Assembly (NCBI RefSeq): GCF_900115195.1
Contig: NZ_FOVO01000030.1
Span: forward strand, 1 to 42,707
Origin: Xenorhabdus japonica
GTDB lineage: Bacteria > Pseudomonadota > Gammaproteobacteria > Enterobacterales > Enterobacteriaceae
Length of the DNA stretch: 42,707 nucleotides
Direction: 5' to 3'
Part shown: piece after piece, positions 9,390-17,036 of the stretch
Numbering within the stretch: the first letter of the stretch is position 1
How the letters are laid out: each line of letters begins with the position of its first letter
Notes under the pieces: model-generated
Database searches by the model: none
Told to the model about the DNA's origin: nothing
The model's input: the letters and a program-made list of their open reading frames with translations, nothing else
Program-made: the position numbers and the translations under genes

Positions 9390-9688
9390 TTCTCTGTTCC
9401 TAGGCCGTATTTTCTGTAAATTCTCAATTCATCTTCGTTAGGTGCATAGGCTGTTCTTATAGCCACCCCTTTATCAGGGTAATGAATAAAGACTATCTTC
9501 AACTTAACACCATAATCAGTTTCAGATATAAACCATCTAGTAGGCGGGTCAGTTCTATTGTCTTCTCTCGCATCCTCAAGAAAACTCCCTGTCCGATTAG
9601 AAAAACACTGGAGTATATCCTCTTCATTAACAGGCGGGCTCTTGCCTGCTAACTTCAACCTAATGTTTGATGATATCAAGAGCTTCAT
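9386..9688 (-). CDS. BrnT-like toxin of a type II toxin-antitoxin pair
   Basis: The 100-residue protein has the small-toxin pattern: N-terminal helix with an IRLKLAGKSPPVNEEDILQC segment, then FLEDAREDNRTDPPTRWFI, and a strand-rich end (DYGVKLKIVFIHYP, VAIRTAYAPNEDELRIY). BrnT is a RelE-fold ribonuclease. This product belongs to a phage-borne relative that databases often label ADP-ribosyl-(dinitrogen reductase) hydrolase (recalled, not searched), a label I consider unreliable. It is immediately followed by a ribbon-helix-helix antitoxin. The pair lies between the tail chaperone-like gene and tape measure, an insertion site for lysogen-expressed cargo. Ribonuclease activity is inferred. Confidence 0.72.
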   Translation of the reverse strand: MKLLISSNIRLKLAGKSPPVNEEDILQCFSNRTGSFLEDAREDNRTDPPTRWFISETDYGVKLKIVFIHYPDKGVAIRTAYAPNEDELRIYRKYGLGTEK

Positions 9689-9700
9689 ATATCGGCATCT

Positions 9701-9729
9701 TTAACCTATGGTTAATCTGTATATACAGA
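9701..9729. promoter_or_regulatory. Two abutting palindromes upstream of the toxin gene (putative operators)
   Basis: TTAACC-TAT-GGTTAA (9701-9715) is a perfect 6-bp inverted repeat. It abuts TCTGTATATACAGA (9716-9729), a perfect 14-bp palindrome. Both lie within 45 bases upstream of the toxin ATG at 9688. Its core TGTATATACA occurs again at 9829-9838. A ribbon-helix-helix antitoxin is the natural candidate to bind here. Which palindrome is used cannot be told from sequence. Confidence 0.6.
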
Positions 9730-9828
9730 ATACACCACGAAACAGATCTAAACAACTCAAAAGACTTATAAAATATCGATAAATGCCGTGTAATTAATAG
9801 ATAAAATAAATCATAAAACTATGAATTT

Positions 9829-9838
9829 TGTATATACA
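9829..9838. repeat. Second copy of the TGTATATACA palindrome
   Basis: The ten-base palindrome repeats the core of the 9716-9729 element about 110 bases away, near the end of the upstream tail gene. The AT-rich DNA between the copies carries no gene. A looping or second-operator role is possible but unproven. Confidence 0.45.
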
Positions 9839-9860
9839 TAATATTAAATGTTTAAAACTA

Positions 9861-10550
9861 TTATTTTTTCATGCTAACCAGTCTTCGCTTGCCATTCATC
9901 AGGTCATTAGCTCGCTGATCATCAGCATCAATAACGGCATCATACTCTTCACGGGTGAACCCCTTCTCATCGGGAAACTTGGCTTTCAGCATCATCTGAA
10001 ATTCGGTCATCGTTAACTGTTCAGCCTCTTCGCGTGACATATTGAAATGAGCGCGAGCCGCATTGATATACTCAATAGCTTTAAACTGGTCAGAAAACTC
10101 TTCCGTTCCTTCATGGCGCTGTAGTTTCCTGATTTTCACTTTACCAATGACGCCATGTGTTATCAGCTCTCTGGCAATCACAATAATGTCGTTAATTGGC
10201 ACACTACCCAGGCGATATACAACCCCTTTTTGCCCTGGTCTCCATTCACCAATCAGCTCTTCCACATCATCGTTACAGCACGCCTGCACAACTATTATGG
10301 ATGTTGACAGGATACTGCGTCCAAATACAGGTTTACGCATCAGTTTAATCAGCCAGTCTGGAAGTGTGCCGTAAGCCACCAGCGCACGGTTAATTAATTC
10401 CTGAGTCTCTGCCCCGTTTAATAATGTATACGTCTCTACAATCTGTTTAGGTGTACCAATACGTGTCATTGCAGCGAAAGAAGGGCGCAGTAAATAATCG
10501 GTTTTATCAGTGGAGATAACCATCTCACCAATATCAATAATGGGCGTCAT
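9861..10550 (-). CDS. Phage tail protein, probable tail assembly chaperone (DUF6246-like)
   Basis: The 229-residue protein starts MTPIIDIGEMVISTDKTDY and continues with FAAMTRIGTPKQIVE, which I associate with the DUF6246 phage family. It is encoded directly after the tail tube gene, the position of the lambda G/GT chaperones. Its C-terminal part (TMTEFQMMLKAKFPDEKGF, then a charged tail) looks like the helical region that in other phages touches tape measure. No frameshifted T-type extension follows. The next genes on this strand are cargo rather than tape measure, so chaperone and tape are separated by about 1.5 kb. Function is inferred from position. Confidence 0.65.
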   Translation of the reverse strand: MTPIIDIGEMVISTDKTDYLLRPSFAAMTRIGTPKQIVETYTLLNGAETQELINRALVAYGTLPDWLIKLMRKPVFGRSILSTSIIVVQACCNDDVEELIGEWRPGQKGVVYRLGSVPINDIIVIARELITHGVIGKVKIRKLQRHEGTEEFSDQFKAIEYINAARAHFNMSREEAEQLTMTEFQMMLKAKFPDEKGFTREEYDAVIDADDQRANDLMNGKRRLVSMKK

Positions 10551-10599
10551 AATTCCTCCTGAACATTATCAAGGGCGCTCGCAAGTGCCCTTTGTAATA

Positions 10600-11352
10600 T
10601 TAAGCGGTCACAGTCACAGCGCACTTAGCTGCTTTGTTGCCATCCTGAGTCAGAACAGTGATATTTACTGCGCCTTCTGCAACCCCTTTTACCGTCACGA
10701 CATTGCCTACCTTACTCACTGTAGCGACATTGGTTTTATCCGATGTCACGGTATAGTTTTTATTGGTCGCATCAGCAGGGCTGAAATTTACGACAAATGA
10801 ACCGGTTTTTCCTACTGCTACCGTCAATGATTGAGGATTAACAGTGACGGATTGCACAGCGACTTCTTCAATCAGCCAATCAACCGTATCAGCATCACTG
10901 ACTTTCAATTCACCGGAATAGGTGGCAATCTCGTTAGCTCCAAATTGAGATGACCAAGATGTAAACACCATATAACCTTGCAGAACGAAAGAGTTTTCTC
11001 CAGTGAAGTCCATTTGCACCCAATATGACGGTTGGCGCCCGGATTGAACTTCTTTCGGGATCTCCCGCAGCAATCGCAATGGACCAAAATCTTCGGCCTT
11101 ATCGCGTTTGCGGTATTCACCGTCAAATGAGATTGTTAAGTCCATACTGGTTACGACGCTTTCCACCAGCCCTTTTGAATCATCCGCCTCTGAGGTCAGG
11201 GTGTTGGGGGATAGGTCAAATGATTTGGTGGTCAATGCACCTATCCGAAAAAACGCTGATTGGTCTGGTACTGCATCAGGACAACCATGCGCAATGCGAA
11301 TAATAGCGTTGCGACCAATAAGTTTATTGGTTTCTACTGGGCAATTTGCCAT
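10600..11352 (-). CDS. Major tail tube protein with C-terminal Ig-like (Big_2) domain
   Basis: Residues 1-165 form the tube domain (for example FDLSPNTLTSEADDSKGLVE, and the later MDFTGENSFVLQGY). Residues about 167-250 form a bacterial Ig-like domain with the usual pattern VTVNPQSLTVAVG, then FSPADATNKNY, VATVSKVGNVVTVKGVAEG and a closing CAVTVTA. Lambda gpV has the same layout, with the Ig domain displayed on the tail surface. Hundreds of copies would polymerise around the tape measure. A terminator-like hairpin with a long T run separates it from the upstream tail terminator gene. Confidence 0.93.
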   Translation of the reverse strand: MANCPVETNKLIGRNAIIRIAHGCPDAVPDQSAFFRIGALTTKSFDLSPNTLTSEADDSKGLVESVVTSMDLTISFDGEYRKRDKAEDFGPLRLLREIPKEVQSGRQPSYWVQMDFTGENSFVLQGYMVFTSWSSQFGANEIATYSGELKVSDADTVDWLIEEVAVQSVTVNPQSLTVAVGKTGSFVVNFSPADATNKNYTVTSDKTNVATVSKVGNVVTVKGVAEGAVNITVLTQDGNKAAKCAVTVTA

Positions 11353-11377
11353 GTGAATAACCTCTATTAATAGAAAT

Positions 11378-11399
11378 AAAAAAAAGCCGCCTGAGCGAC
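11378..11399 (-). terminator. Terminator-like hairpin between tail terminator and tail tube genes
   Basis: On the minus strand GTCGC-TCAG-GCGGC (one U-G pair) is followed by TTTTTTTTATTTC. This is a good intrinsic terminator in the middle of the late operon. It would reduce tube expression unless late transcription is antiterminated or a promoter lies after it. Confidence 0.7.
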
Positions 11400-11403
11400 T
11401 TGA

Positions 11404-11778
11404 TTATGATGTACAGCGAAAGAGCAACCGGATAACGTATCGGTTCTCTTGTGTGGGGATGGGGGTTGTTAATCCCCCTAGATTGAAAACGGAGGTCAAA
11501 CAGTCATCGTCTGGATGTTCGGCAACATAGTCGAGGATTTCCTGTGCACGCTGGATAGCGGGTTGTGGATTATTTTGTCCACTGACCAGAATTACCTGCA
11601 CATTGTCATCAGCCCCTAAATCATCCAATCGACCAGTGCCACCAGCGGGCTGAAAAACCATGTATTGTTTCTCGCCGCCATCACCTTTCTGTTCAATCCA
11701 AGTGACCATCTGTACCGTGAAACCATCAATCAGCCCTGCCGTTGCCAGATAATGCCGGAATTGTTCAAATACACTCAT
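11404..11778 (-). CDS. Tail terminator protein (lambda gpU-like)
   Basis: This 124-residue protein has a helix-strand pattern (MSVFEQFRHYLATAGLIDGF, then QKGDGGEKQYMVFQPAGGTG), a central VQVILVSGQNN strand and a C-terminal RYVIRLLFRC strand. These features match minor tail/tail terminator proteins that cap the tube. It is encoded between the tail completion-type protein and tube protein, as U is in lambda. The start overlaps the preceding gene by ATGA. Confidence 0.75.
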   Translation of the reverse strand: MSVFEQFRHYLATAGLIDGFTVQMVTWIEQKGDGGEKQYMVFQPAGGTGRLDDLGADDNVQVILVSGQNNPQPAIQRAQEILDYVAEHPDDDCLTSVFNLGGLTTPIPTQENRYVIRLLFRCTS

Positions 11779-12146
11779 AACGATTTCAATTCCTCCGTTA
11801 CGGCCTTATCAATCTGTGTCCTCATTTCATCAAACCCCAATTTAAGGAACTCTTTTTTCGCTGTAGCTCTGCGAAAGCGCTGCTTAAATTTAGGATCATG
11901 AACATAAAGCGCATAGTTTGCAGAATATCCTACCCGCCCCGTTAATCGTGCTCCCTGAAAGCGAACATCACGGAACTGAGAGTTAATGAGAAAAGAAGTA
12001 TCGATTGGAGTATAAAGTGCAGCCTGAGCGCTTCCGATATACAGCGCTTTATACATAGCACGGACAACTTTCCGCCCACGTATATCACCGATTAGGGCAT
12101 TTAACTTAGCCTGCGCTTCTTTAATGCCTTTGACTTTTACGCCCAT
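11775..12146 (-). CDS. HK97 gp10 / lambda Z-like tail completion protein
   Basis: The 123-residue basic protein begins MGVKVKGIKEAQAKLNALI and contains TPIDTSFLINSQ, VGYSANYALYVHDPKF and a C-terminal amphipathic helix. This is the standard pattern of the HK97-gp10/minor tail Z family, which joins heads to tails. It is encoded two bases after the preceding connector and coupled to the tail terminator gene. Confidence 0.78.
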   Translation of the reverse strand: MGVKVKGIKEAQAKLNALIGDIRGRKVVRAMYKALYIGSAQAALYTPIDTSFLINSQFRDVRFQGARLTGRVGYSANYALYVHDPKFKQRFRRATAKKEFLKLGFDEMRTQIDKAVTEELKSL

Positions 12147-12147
12147 A

Positions 12148-12501
12148 TCAGACTCCTGTGACTAACGCATAATCATCTGCAAGACGTTCGAAAGTATCGG
12201 CATAGCGCACGGTGTGTTTGATTTCGTCAGCCCCTGCCGCGATAGGATTAAGATTAGATGACTCACCAATCAGGATATAATCCCCTATAGAGGCATCAGC
12301 AAACTCAGTCCAAAATGTGTTTTTGACAACAAGTTCAGCACCAACCCCTGATATTTTGCTGGACAACCCACCCTGATAATCACACAGGATAGTACGTGGC
12401 GTTTCATAACCAAGTGGCTTGCCATACTCATCATTCCCCAGCCGCTTCCAGAATGTGCACATAGCGGTATAGGCCCAGTTCGCCGTATTGCTCATATTCA
12501 C
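12148..12501 (-). CDS. Putative head closure (stopper) protein
   Basis: The 117-residue product sits between an adaptor-like gene and the gp10/Z-like gene, where head closure proteins usually lie. It has two tryptophan-rich stretches (TANWAYTAMCTFWKRLG and NTFWTEFADASIGDYILIGE) and a strand-rich C terminus. I do not recognise a named family with certainty. Overlap with the upstream gene (ATGA) supports co-translation. Confidence 0.6.
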   Translation of the reverse strand: MNMSNTANWAYTAMCTFWKRLGNDEYGKPLGYETPRTILCDYQGGLSSKISGVGAELVVKNTFWTEFADASIGDYILIGESSNLNPIAAGADEIKHTVRYADTFERLADDYALVTGV

Positions 12502-12863
12502 CCCACTACATCAAAGAAGCCGACTGTTTTGCTCTCCAGCGGCAAGCCAGACAAACAGCCGGATGTATCCCACACTCTGATTTGCTTAAGCAGATAATCC
12601 GTTCCAGCGGAATCATAAGCGAATGAACGGGAAGCGCCGGAAGGGGAACCTTGCGATGCAATTTTTCTTGCACCGGTCAGGGAGGCTAAACGGACGGCGG
12701 CATAGATAAGCAGTAGTTTTTGCAAGTTTTCATCGTAGCCATGAACAGCCATGCACTCAGATTTGTCATTCACCTGACCCAGTAACAACTCCAGAACTGA
12801 ATCAGGCAATGTAAACCCAAGTTCGGCGATCATTGGCTTGATATCATTCAGCGCTATCTGCAT
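12498..12863 (-). CDS. Putative head-tail adaptor protein
   Basis: The 121-residue protein is mainly helical (IALNDIKPMIAELGFTLPD, then LQKLLLIYAAVRLASLTGA), as expected for gp6-like adaptors that extend the portal. It ends with a less ordered region. It overlaps the end of the preceding small acidic gene by 20 bases and the next gene by four. The role is assigned by position and helical pattern. Confidence 0.6.
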   Translation of the reverse strand: MQIALNDIKPMIAELGFTLPDSVLELLLGQVNDKSECMAVHGYDENLQKLLLIYAAVRLASLTGARKIASQGSPSGASRSFAYDSAGTDYLLKQIRVWDTSGCLSGLPLESKTVGFFDVVG

Positions 12864-13098
12864 CGTGTTTATCCTTCTTACCTTTGCCTTTGGCTAATTT
12901 CTCAGGCTCAGGCTCAGGCTCAGGAGGATTGTGCGGTGTTGCTACTTCAAGCACACTATCCTTAATTAACTCCGCCAGCCCAATCAACGCCCAACGCTTT
13001 GCAGTTTCCTGATCTACTTCCACCAAATCGCCAACCTCCAGTTTTTGGAGATCGGCACCAGAAAAAAGATTACCTGCAATCACTTTTACCAGTGCCAT
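12844..13098 (-). CDS. Small phage head-region protein of unknown function
   Basis: This 84-residue product starts MALVKVIAGNLFSGADLQKL and reads like a compact beta domain. A low-complexity tail follows with alternating Pro/Glu (PEPEPEPEK) and then a Lys/Gly-rich end. Similar small proteins follow the major capsid gene in many siphoviruses and are thought to be head-tail joining or capsid-associated. The Pro-Glu run looks like a flexible tether. Its 3' end overlaps the adaptor gene. Confidence 0.65.
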   Translation of the reverse strand: MALVKVIAGNLFSGADLQKLEVGDLVEVDQETAKRWALIGLAELIKDSVLEVATPHNPPEPEPEPEKLAKGKGKKDKHDADSAE

Positions 13099-13107
13099 AA
13101 ATACTCC

Positions 13108-14199
13108 TTACCCTTTGGCGAACAGCACACCATGCTTGTTGTTGATATCAGTCTTGACCATCAGGCCAGCCGCACCCCATGTACGCCATACATAGTCAGA
13201 GTTGTAGAACTGGCGTGGATCAGCGACCGTACCGAATGCTTGACCAACGACAGGTGAGATAACACCAGCACCCAGTGGTACAACCAGAATCTCATTGCCT
13301 TCCAGTTGAAAATCTTCTTTGATTTCTTTGATACCCGTCAGTTTTTTGATTTCCTCTAACACTGTGCGAGTGGCGTTAACATCAAAGTAAATCTTCTCCC
13401 AATGAGACAGGATGTCACCTGACACATACCAAGTTTGCTCGGCATACATGAAGTTTTTCAGGCGCAATGTGTCACGCAGTGCAATGGCGCCTTCACGGAT
13501 GGCTTTAGCTTCTGCCTTGGTAAAATCAATGTTCAGGCCACTCGCGCCCAAATCCACCATGCCAACACGCTCATCAGCTTTCAGGCCTTTCCATGTCTTT
13601 CCGTCAAACTGAACGTAGTTGCCTTCGCTATCACGGAAACCGTTAAATATGTAATCCACATACTTACGGCGAACGCTATCCACTGAACCACGCTGAGCAT
13701 CAGCCAGCGACGCCAAGGCAGATCCTTTGTTAAAAATTGGGTCACGCCACTGGAACTTAAATCCAGAATCATGAATTGGCACCATCGTTCCATCAAAGGA
13801 GTATGCACGAGCATCTAACGCAGCACCGATCTGCCCGCTCATGGACGTATGCGCCCAGCCTTTACCGCCAGTACGCGCGTATTCGTACACCGACTCTTCC
13901 AGACGCACAGAACGAGATAATGACATCAGGTCATTCAATAACGTGAATTCTGTGTTAGGCTCAAATTCAGCCAGTACTGTTTGGTCATACGCACGGTACA
14001 AACGGCGAATATCGTCGATGGCATTGACCGCATTCAGCACAGGCGCGTTATTTGCCTCCCCCTGCCAGCGAGTACGCGCCAAGAAATCCGCTACTGCCTG
14101 CGCAGAAGCATTACGGGCAGCTTCGAGCTCGCGAAACTGCATTTGATTGACTTCAAGGTTCCCTGTTTCGGTCGCCTGTTTGGTTGAAAAATAAAACAT
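13108..14199 (-). CDS. Major capsid protein
   Basis: The 363-residue protein is the right size and place for an HK97-fold major capsid protein: after the protease/scaffold and decoration genes, before connectors. Visible stretches include an N-terminal helical region (NQMQFRELEAARNASAQAV), a central MVPIHDSGFKFQWRDPIF block and a C-terminal WRTWGAAGLMVKTDINNKHG. I associate this group with the DUF6260-type capsids rather than lambda E. A strong AAGGAG precedes the start codon. Confidence 0.85.
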   Translation of the reverse strand: MFYFSTKQATETGNLEVNQMQFRELEAARNASAQAVADFLARTRWQGEANNAPVLNAVNAIDDIRRLYRAYDQTVLAEFEPNTEFTLLNDLMSLSRSVRLEESVYEYARTGGKGWAHTSMSGQIGAALDARAYSFDGTMVPIHDSGFKFQWRDPIFNKGSALASLADAQRGSVDSVRRKYVDYIFNGFRDSEGNYVQFDGKTWKGLKADERVGMVDLGASGLNIDFTKAEAKAIREGAIALRDTLRLKNFMYAEQTWYVSGDILSHWEKIYFDVNATRTVLEEIKKLTGIKEIKEDFQLEGNEILVVPLGAGVISPVVGQAFGTVADPRQFYNSDYVWRTWGAAGLMVKTDINNKHGVLFAKG

Positions 14200-14209
14200 T
14201 CATCTCTCC

Positions 14210-14638
14210 TTATTTAAAAACCACGCGTACTAGATCGCCCGCTTTTGCCGTGATGTTGTCTTCTTCGACATAGGCAAACGCAACAACGCCATCACCTGCC
14301 GCCGCAATCTGACCGTTAGTAACTGTTACAGGTTGCCCCTTTTTGTACGTTCCGGCAGCTGCACAGAGGTTTAGGAACATTCCCGCCATCGGCTGCATAG
14401 CAACAACCACACCGCCCGCCTTAATTGAGTCGTCCACGGTCTGGCAGCGGAGGTAGTCGATATTGGCGACATAGAGCATTGCTGCCTCTTTGCCATCGAC
14501 AGAAGCTTTGAATTTGCCTTTGTCAAAATAACCAATCGTGCCGGGCTGAGTATCCGCCGCCGCCGCACCTTCGCGATTCAGCATGGGGTTGGTAAATACA
14601 CCACCCGCATGAATTACATGTTTTCCGTCTTTCGCCAT
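14210..14638 (-). CDS. Probable capsid decoration / structural cement protein
   Basis: The 142-residue protein is rich in Gly and Ala and predicted strands (FTNPMLNREGAAAADTQPGT, YKKGQPVTVTNGQIAAAGDG). It lies between the protease/scaffold gene and major capsid gene, the slot used by head decoration proteins such as lambda D or small cement proteins. The family is not certain. It ends just before the capsid gene, so the two are likely co-expressed at high level. Confidence 0.65.
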   Translation of the reverse strand: MAKDGKHVIHAGGVFTNPMLNREGAAAADTQPGTIGYFDKGKFKASVDGKEAAMLYVANIDYLRCQTVDDSIKAGGVVVAMQPMAGMFLNLCAAAGTYKKGQPVTVTNGQIAAAGDGVVAFAYVEEDNITAKAGDLVRVVFK

Positions 14639-14643
14639 TTCTA

Positions 14644-16032
14644 TTACTCCGGCATAGATGTGAATGATTCAGAAGAATTGTTTGTAAATGATGAATTCAA
14701 ACCTGTTGAGGTCTGACATTGTGCATAGAAGCCATCGAGCGCCGCGCCATCCAGTGCGTTAACTACCGTGTCATCTAGACCGAACTTCGCTTTCACAGCA
14801 GCGCGTTTATCGGATTTCTCCTTGTCTGCGTTGGCTGTCAACTGAGATTCCAGCGTGGTGATTTTGTCAGTCAATGGTTTCATGGCTGCGTTTATTGCTG
14901 CGGTGATCGCATCAGTATTTGTTGCGGCCTCTTTCTCTTTTTTCTCGCGCGCGGCTTTTTCTTCCGGCGTTTCTTTGTCTTTTGCTTCGTCAGCATTCAT
15001 CTGGTTGTATGCATCAAGCAGCTCAGCTTCGGTCTTGCCGTCAGTCGGCTTACCTTTCGCTTTCAGGGCGTTAACAATCATGTCTTTCATCGGGTTATTA
15101 GCTCCGTTGGTTTTAATTTCGTATTCAGTTGGCTTGCGCACAACTTCGACAGACTCTCCGACGAGTTCGGCTGTACCGTCATCGTTCATGAGATATTTTT
15201 GTTGGTAGGTTTTACCGGACAGGTAATAGATAAATTTGTCAGGCCAGACGGTTTCAGGGTAAGGCCAGTCATCATCGGGATATACAGTCCTGAGTTTTGC
15301 CCTGAGAGCTGAGTAAATATCATCGAATGAGAAATTAGAGGCGTTGGTGAAAAAGAACTTAGCTTTATCAATCACGCCTTCTTTTGTGCAATCTGACGCA
15401 TCAGAAAGATTGACCACTTCGACCTCTATTTTCTGTCCATCAGAATTAACAAAAATCCCTACGCCCTCTTTTGGTGTTGCGGCTCCTGGCTCATCAGGAG
15501 GAAGAATAGCCACATGATCGAACTGCATGTTTCGTGCAATCCATGTGTATTTTTTCCCCTTTGACTTCCCTCCGTTCTGCTCACGTTGTAGCAAGAGTCC
15601 AGTAGAAATGTGTATAGGCTCAGCTTCCTTGTTAGCGATCATGTCATCCAGACGTTGTAACAAAACCTTGCCTTTTTCTGTAGACTCCGCATACCGACGG
15701 TTAATCTTCATGTCCATGACAACCCGATCACCGTCTTTGCGTACATTCTCAGCCCACGCACCAACATGAAACTGATTTACCGCACGGGGAACATCCGCAG
15801 AGACATACTGGCCGTCAATGCTGGGGTGTCCCAAAGGCATTTGCTTGCCTTCTATTGATTTGTAGCTCTTGTTAATCTCACTAGCGGGATATAACCCTCC
15901 GTTCATCACAACATCATCGACAACGGGCACAACGCCACGAATGACGACATGCTCATCACTATCAATAGTTTCAGTTGAGATATTGGAAGAATTTAAGGCC
16001 AGTGATTTAACATGAACGCTAGATAGCTTCAT
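14644..16032 (-). CDS. DUF2213 prohead protease-scaffold protein
   Basis: Residues about 15-200 resemble the DUF2213 phage domain (VVIRGVVPVVDDVVMNGGLY, then MPLGHPSIDGQYVSADVPR), which is related to prohead serine proteases. The second half has an acidic Lys/Glu-rich coiled coil (about residues 340-410) ending in a QLTANADKEKSDKRAAVKAK stretch typical of scaffolds. A fused protease-scaffold just upstream of decoration and capsid genes is common. Candidate catalytic His and Ser are present, but I cannot assign them with certainty. Confidence 0.82.
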   Translation of the reverse strand: MKLSSVHVKSLALNSSNISTETIDSDEHVVIRGVVPVVDDVVMNGGLYPASEINKSYKSIEGKQMPLGHPSIDGQYVSADVPRAVNQFHVGAWAENVRKDGDRVVMDMKINRRYAESTEKGKVLLQRLDDMIANKEAEPIHISTGLLLQREQNGGKSKGKKYTWIARNMQFDHVAILPPDEPGAATPKEGVGIFVNSDGQKIEVEVVNLSDASDCTKEGVIDKAKFFFTNASNFSFDDIYSALRAKLRTVYPDDDWPYPETVWPDKFIYYLSGKTYQQKYLMNDDGTAELVGESVEVVRKPTEYEIKTNGANNPMKDMIVNALKAKGKPTDGKTEAELLDAYNQMNADEAKDKETPEEKAAREKKEKEAATNTDAITAAINAAMKPLTDKITTLESQLTANADKEKSDKRAAVKAKFGLDDTVVNALDGAALDGFYAQCQTSTGLNSSFTNNSSESFTSMPE

Positions 16033-16052
16033 GCTGTGACCTCTTTGAATTG

Positions 16053-17036
16053 TTACGTAGATGAATCAGGTTCTTGCCACTCTTTCCGTTCTTCTGTCAG
16101 ACGCTCAGTCAGACCCGTGTTATACAATTTTCCTTTATCATCCAGTACCACAGGCTGTTGTGCACAATAACAGCGATAGCGATTCCCATTTTTAGAATAA
16201 AACTCTTCAACTTCCTGCTTGGTATAAATCTTCCCGTGCCTCGCGGCGTGCCATGATCTGGTAGTTGGTTTCAGGGCTGATAACCAAAGCAACTTAATAT
16301 TCAATCCAAGCCGCTCTTTAGCCCACACCGTTTCATTCCAATTAGCTTCTCTCAGTGCGCCGACCTGCTCAGTTTGGGCTATGTTCTTAGCGTGGCTCAT
16401 TGATACATCCAACCGCTTACTCACAATCGCCACTGTTTCCCTTGGATTTACCCCACGAGCGATAGCCTCAGCTATTACATTGGACAAATCAGCCCTTGCC
16501 GCATCAGACAGCCCCTTCCAATCGCTATAGGTTGCTACAAATGCCGTAGCAATCTGATTCTGATAGGCAGGTGTTGATAGCAGAACAGAAAGCATCGTTT
16601 GCTGTGCGTAAACTTCTGACTGCACCGATAGGTTGGTATAGGCATTTAAAGTTCCGCGTTTATACTCATCGGATATATAACTAAGCACCCATAACTGATC
16701 TTTCCAACCCTCAAGCAAATATTCGTCCAAAATTCCCTGTATTCGTTCAAGCAGCAACGCTAAAGCACCCGCTGACATGCCATAGATGAAAGCTTCTTTA
16801 TTCACACGGAATAACCAGTCCGGCTTTCCTTTTGCGTTTTTCGCAAGAATATAGCCTGATATCCCATCTTTTTGATGTCCGATTAGAGTGCTGTCAAATA
16901 ATTGCTTGAGGGCTTTCTTGATGTCGTAATACCGTCGCTCTATATCACGGAACATCTTATTCACAGGGCGGTATGACTGGGTGGGGTCGCGTTTATTCCT
17001 CGGTATTATCGGGGTTCCGATTCTGGTCTTGCTCAT
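16053..17036 (-). CDS. Phage head morphogenesis protein (SPP1 gp7 / Mu F-like)
   Basis: The 327-residue protein has a long helical body (residues 20-220) and the conserved C-terminal block of minor head proteins. That block includes HAKNIAQTEQVGALREANWN, then LSALKPTTRSWHAARHGKIY and a terminal NRYRCYCAQQPVV. These proteins bind the portal and are packaged in a few copies. The gene overlaps the 3' end of portal by 44 bases. Confidence 0.85.
   Translation of the reverse strand: MSKTRIGTPIIPRNKRDPTQSYRPVNKMFRDIERRYYDIKKALKQLFDSTLIGHQKDGISGYILAKNAKGKPDWLFRVNKEAFIYGMSAGALALLLERIQGILDEYLLEGWKDQLWVLSYISDEYKRGTLNAYTNLSVQSEVYAQQTMLSVLLSTPAYQNQIATAFVATYSDWKGLSDAARADLSNVIAEAIARGVNPRETVAIVSKRLDVSMSHAKNIAQTEQVGALREANWNETVWAKERLGLNIKLLWLSALKPTTRSWHAARHGKIYTKQEVEEFYSKNGNRYRCYCAQQPVVLDDKGKLYNTGLTERLTEERKEWQEPDSST

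Noticed and set aside
9716-9729. LexA (SOS) box
   Set aside because: CTGT and ACAG are separated by 4 bases, not the 8 needed for LexA.
9840-9900. Possible -1 frameshift making a G-T tail chaperone fusion (A run near the stop of the chaperone-like gene)
   Set aside because: The -1 frame ends after a few codons, so no T-like extension is available.
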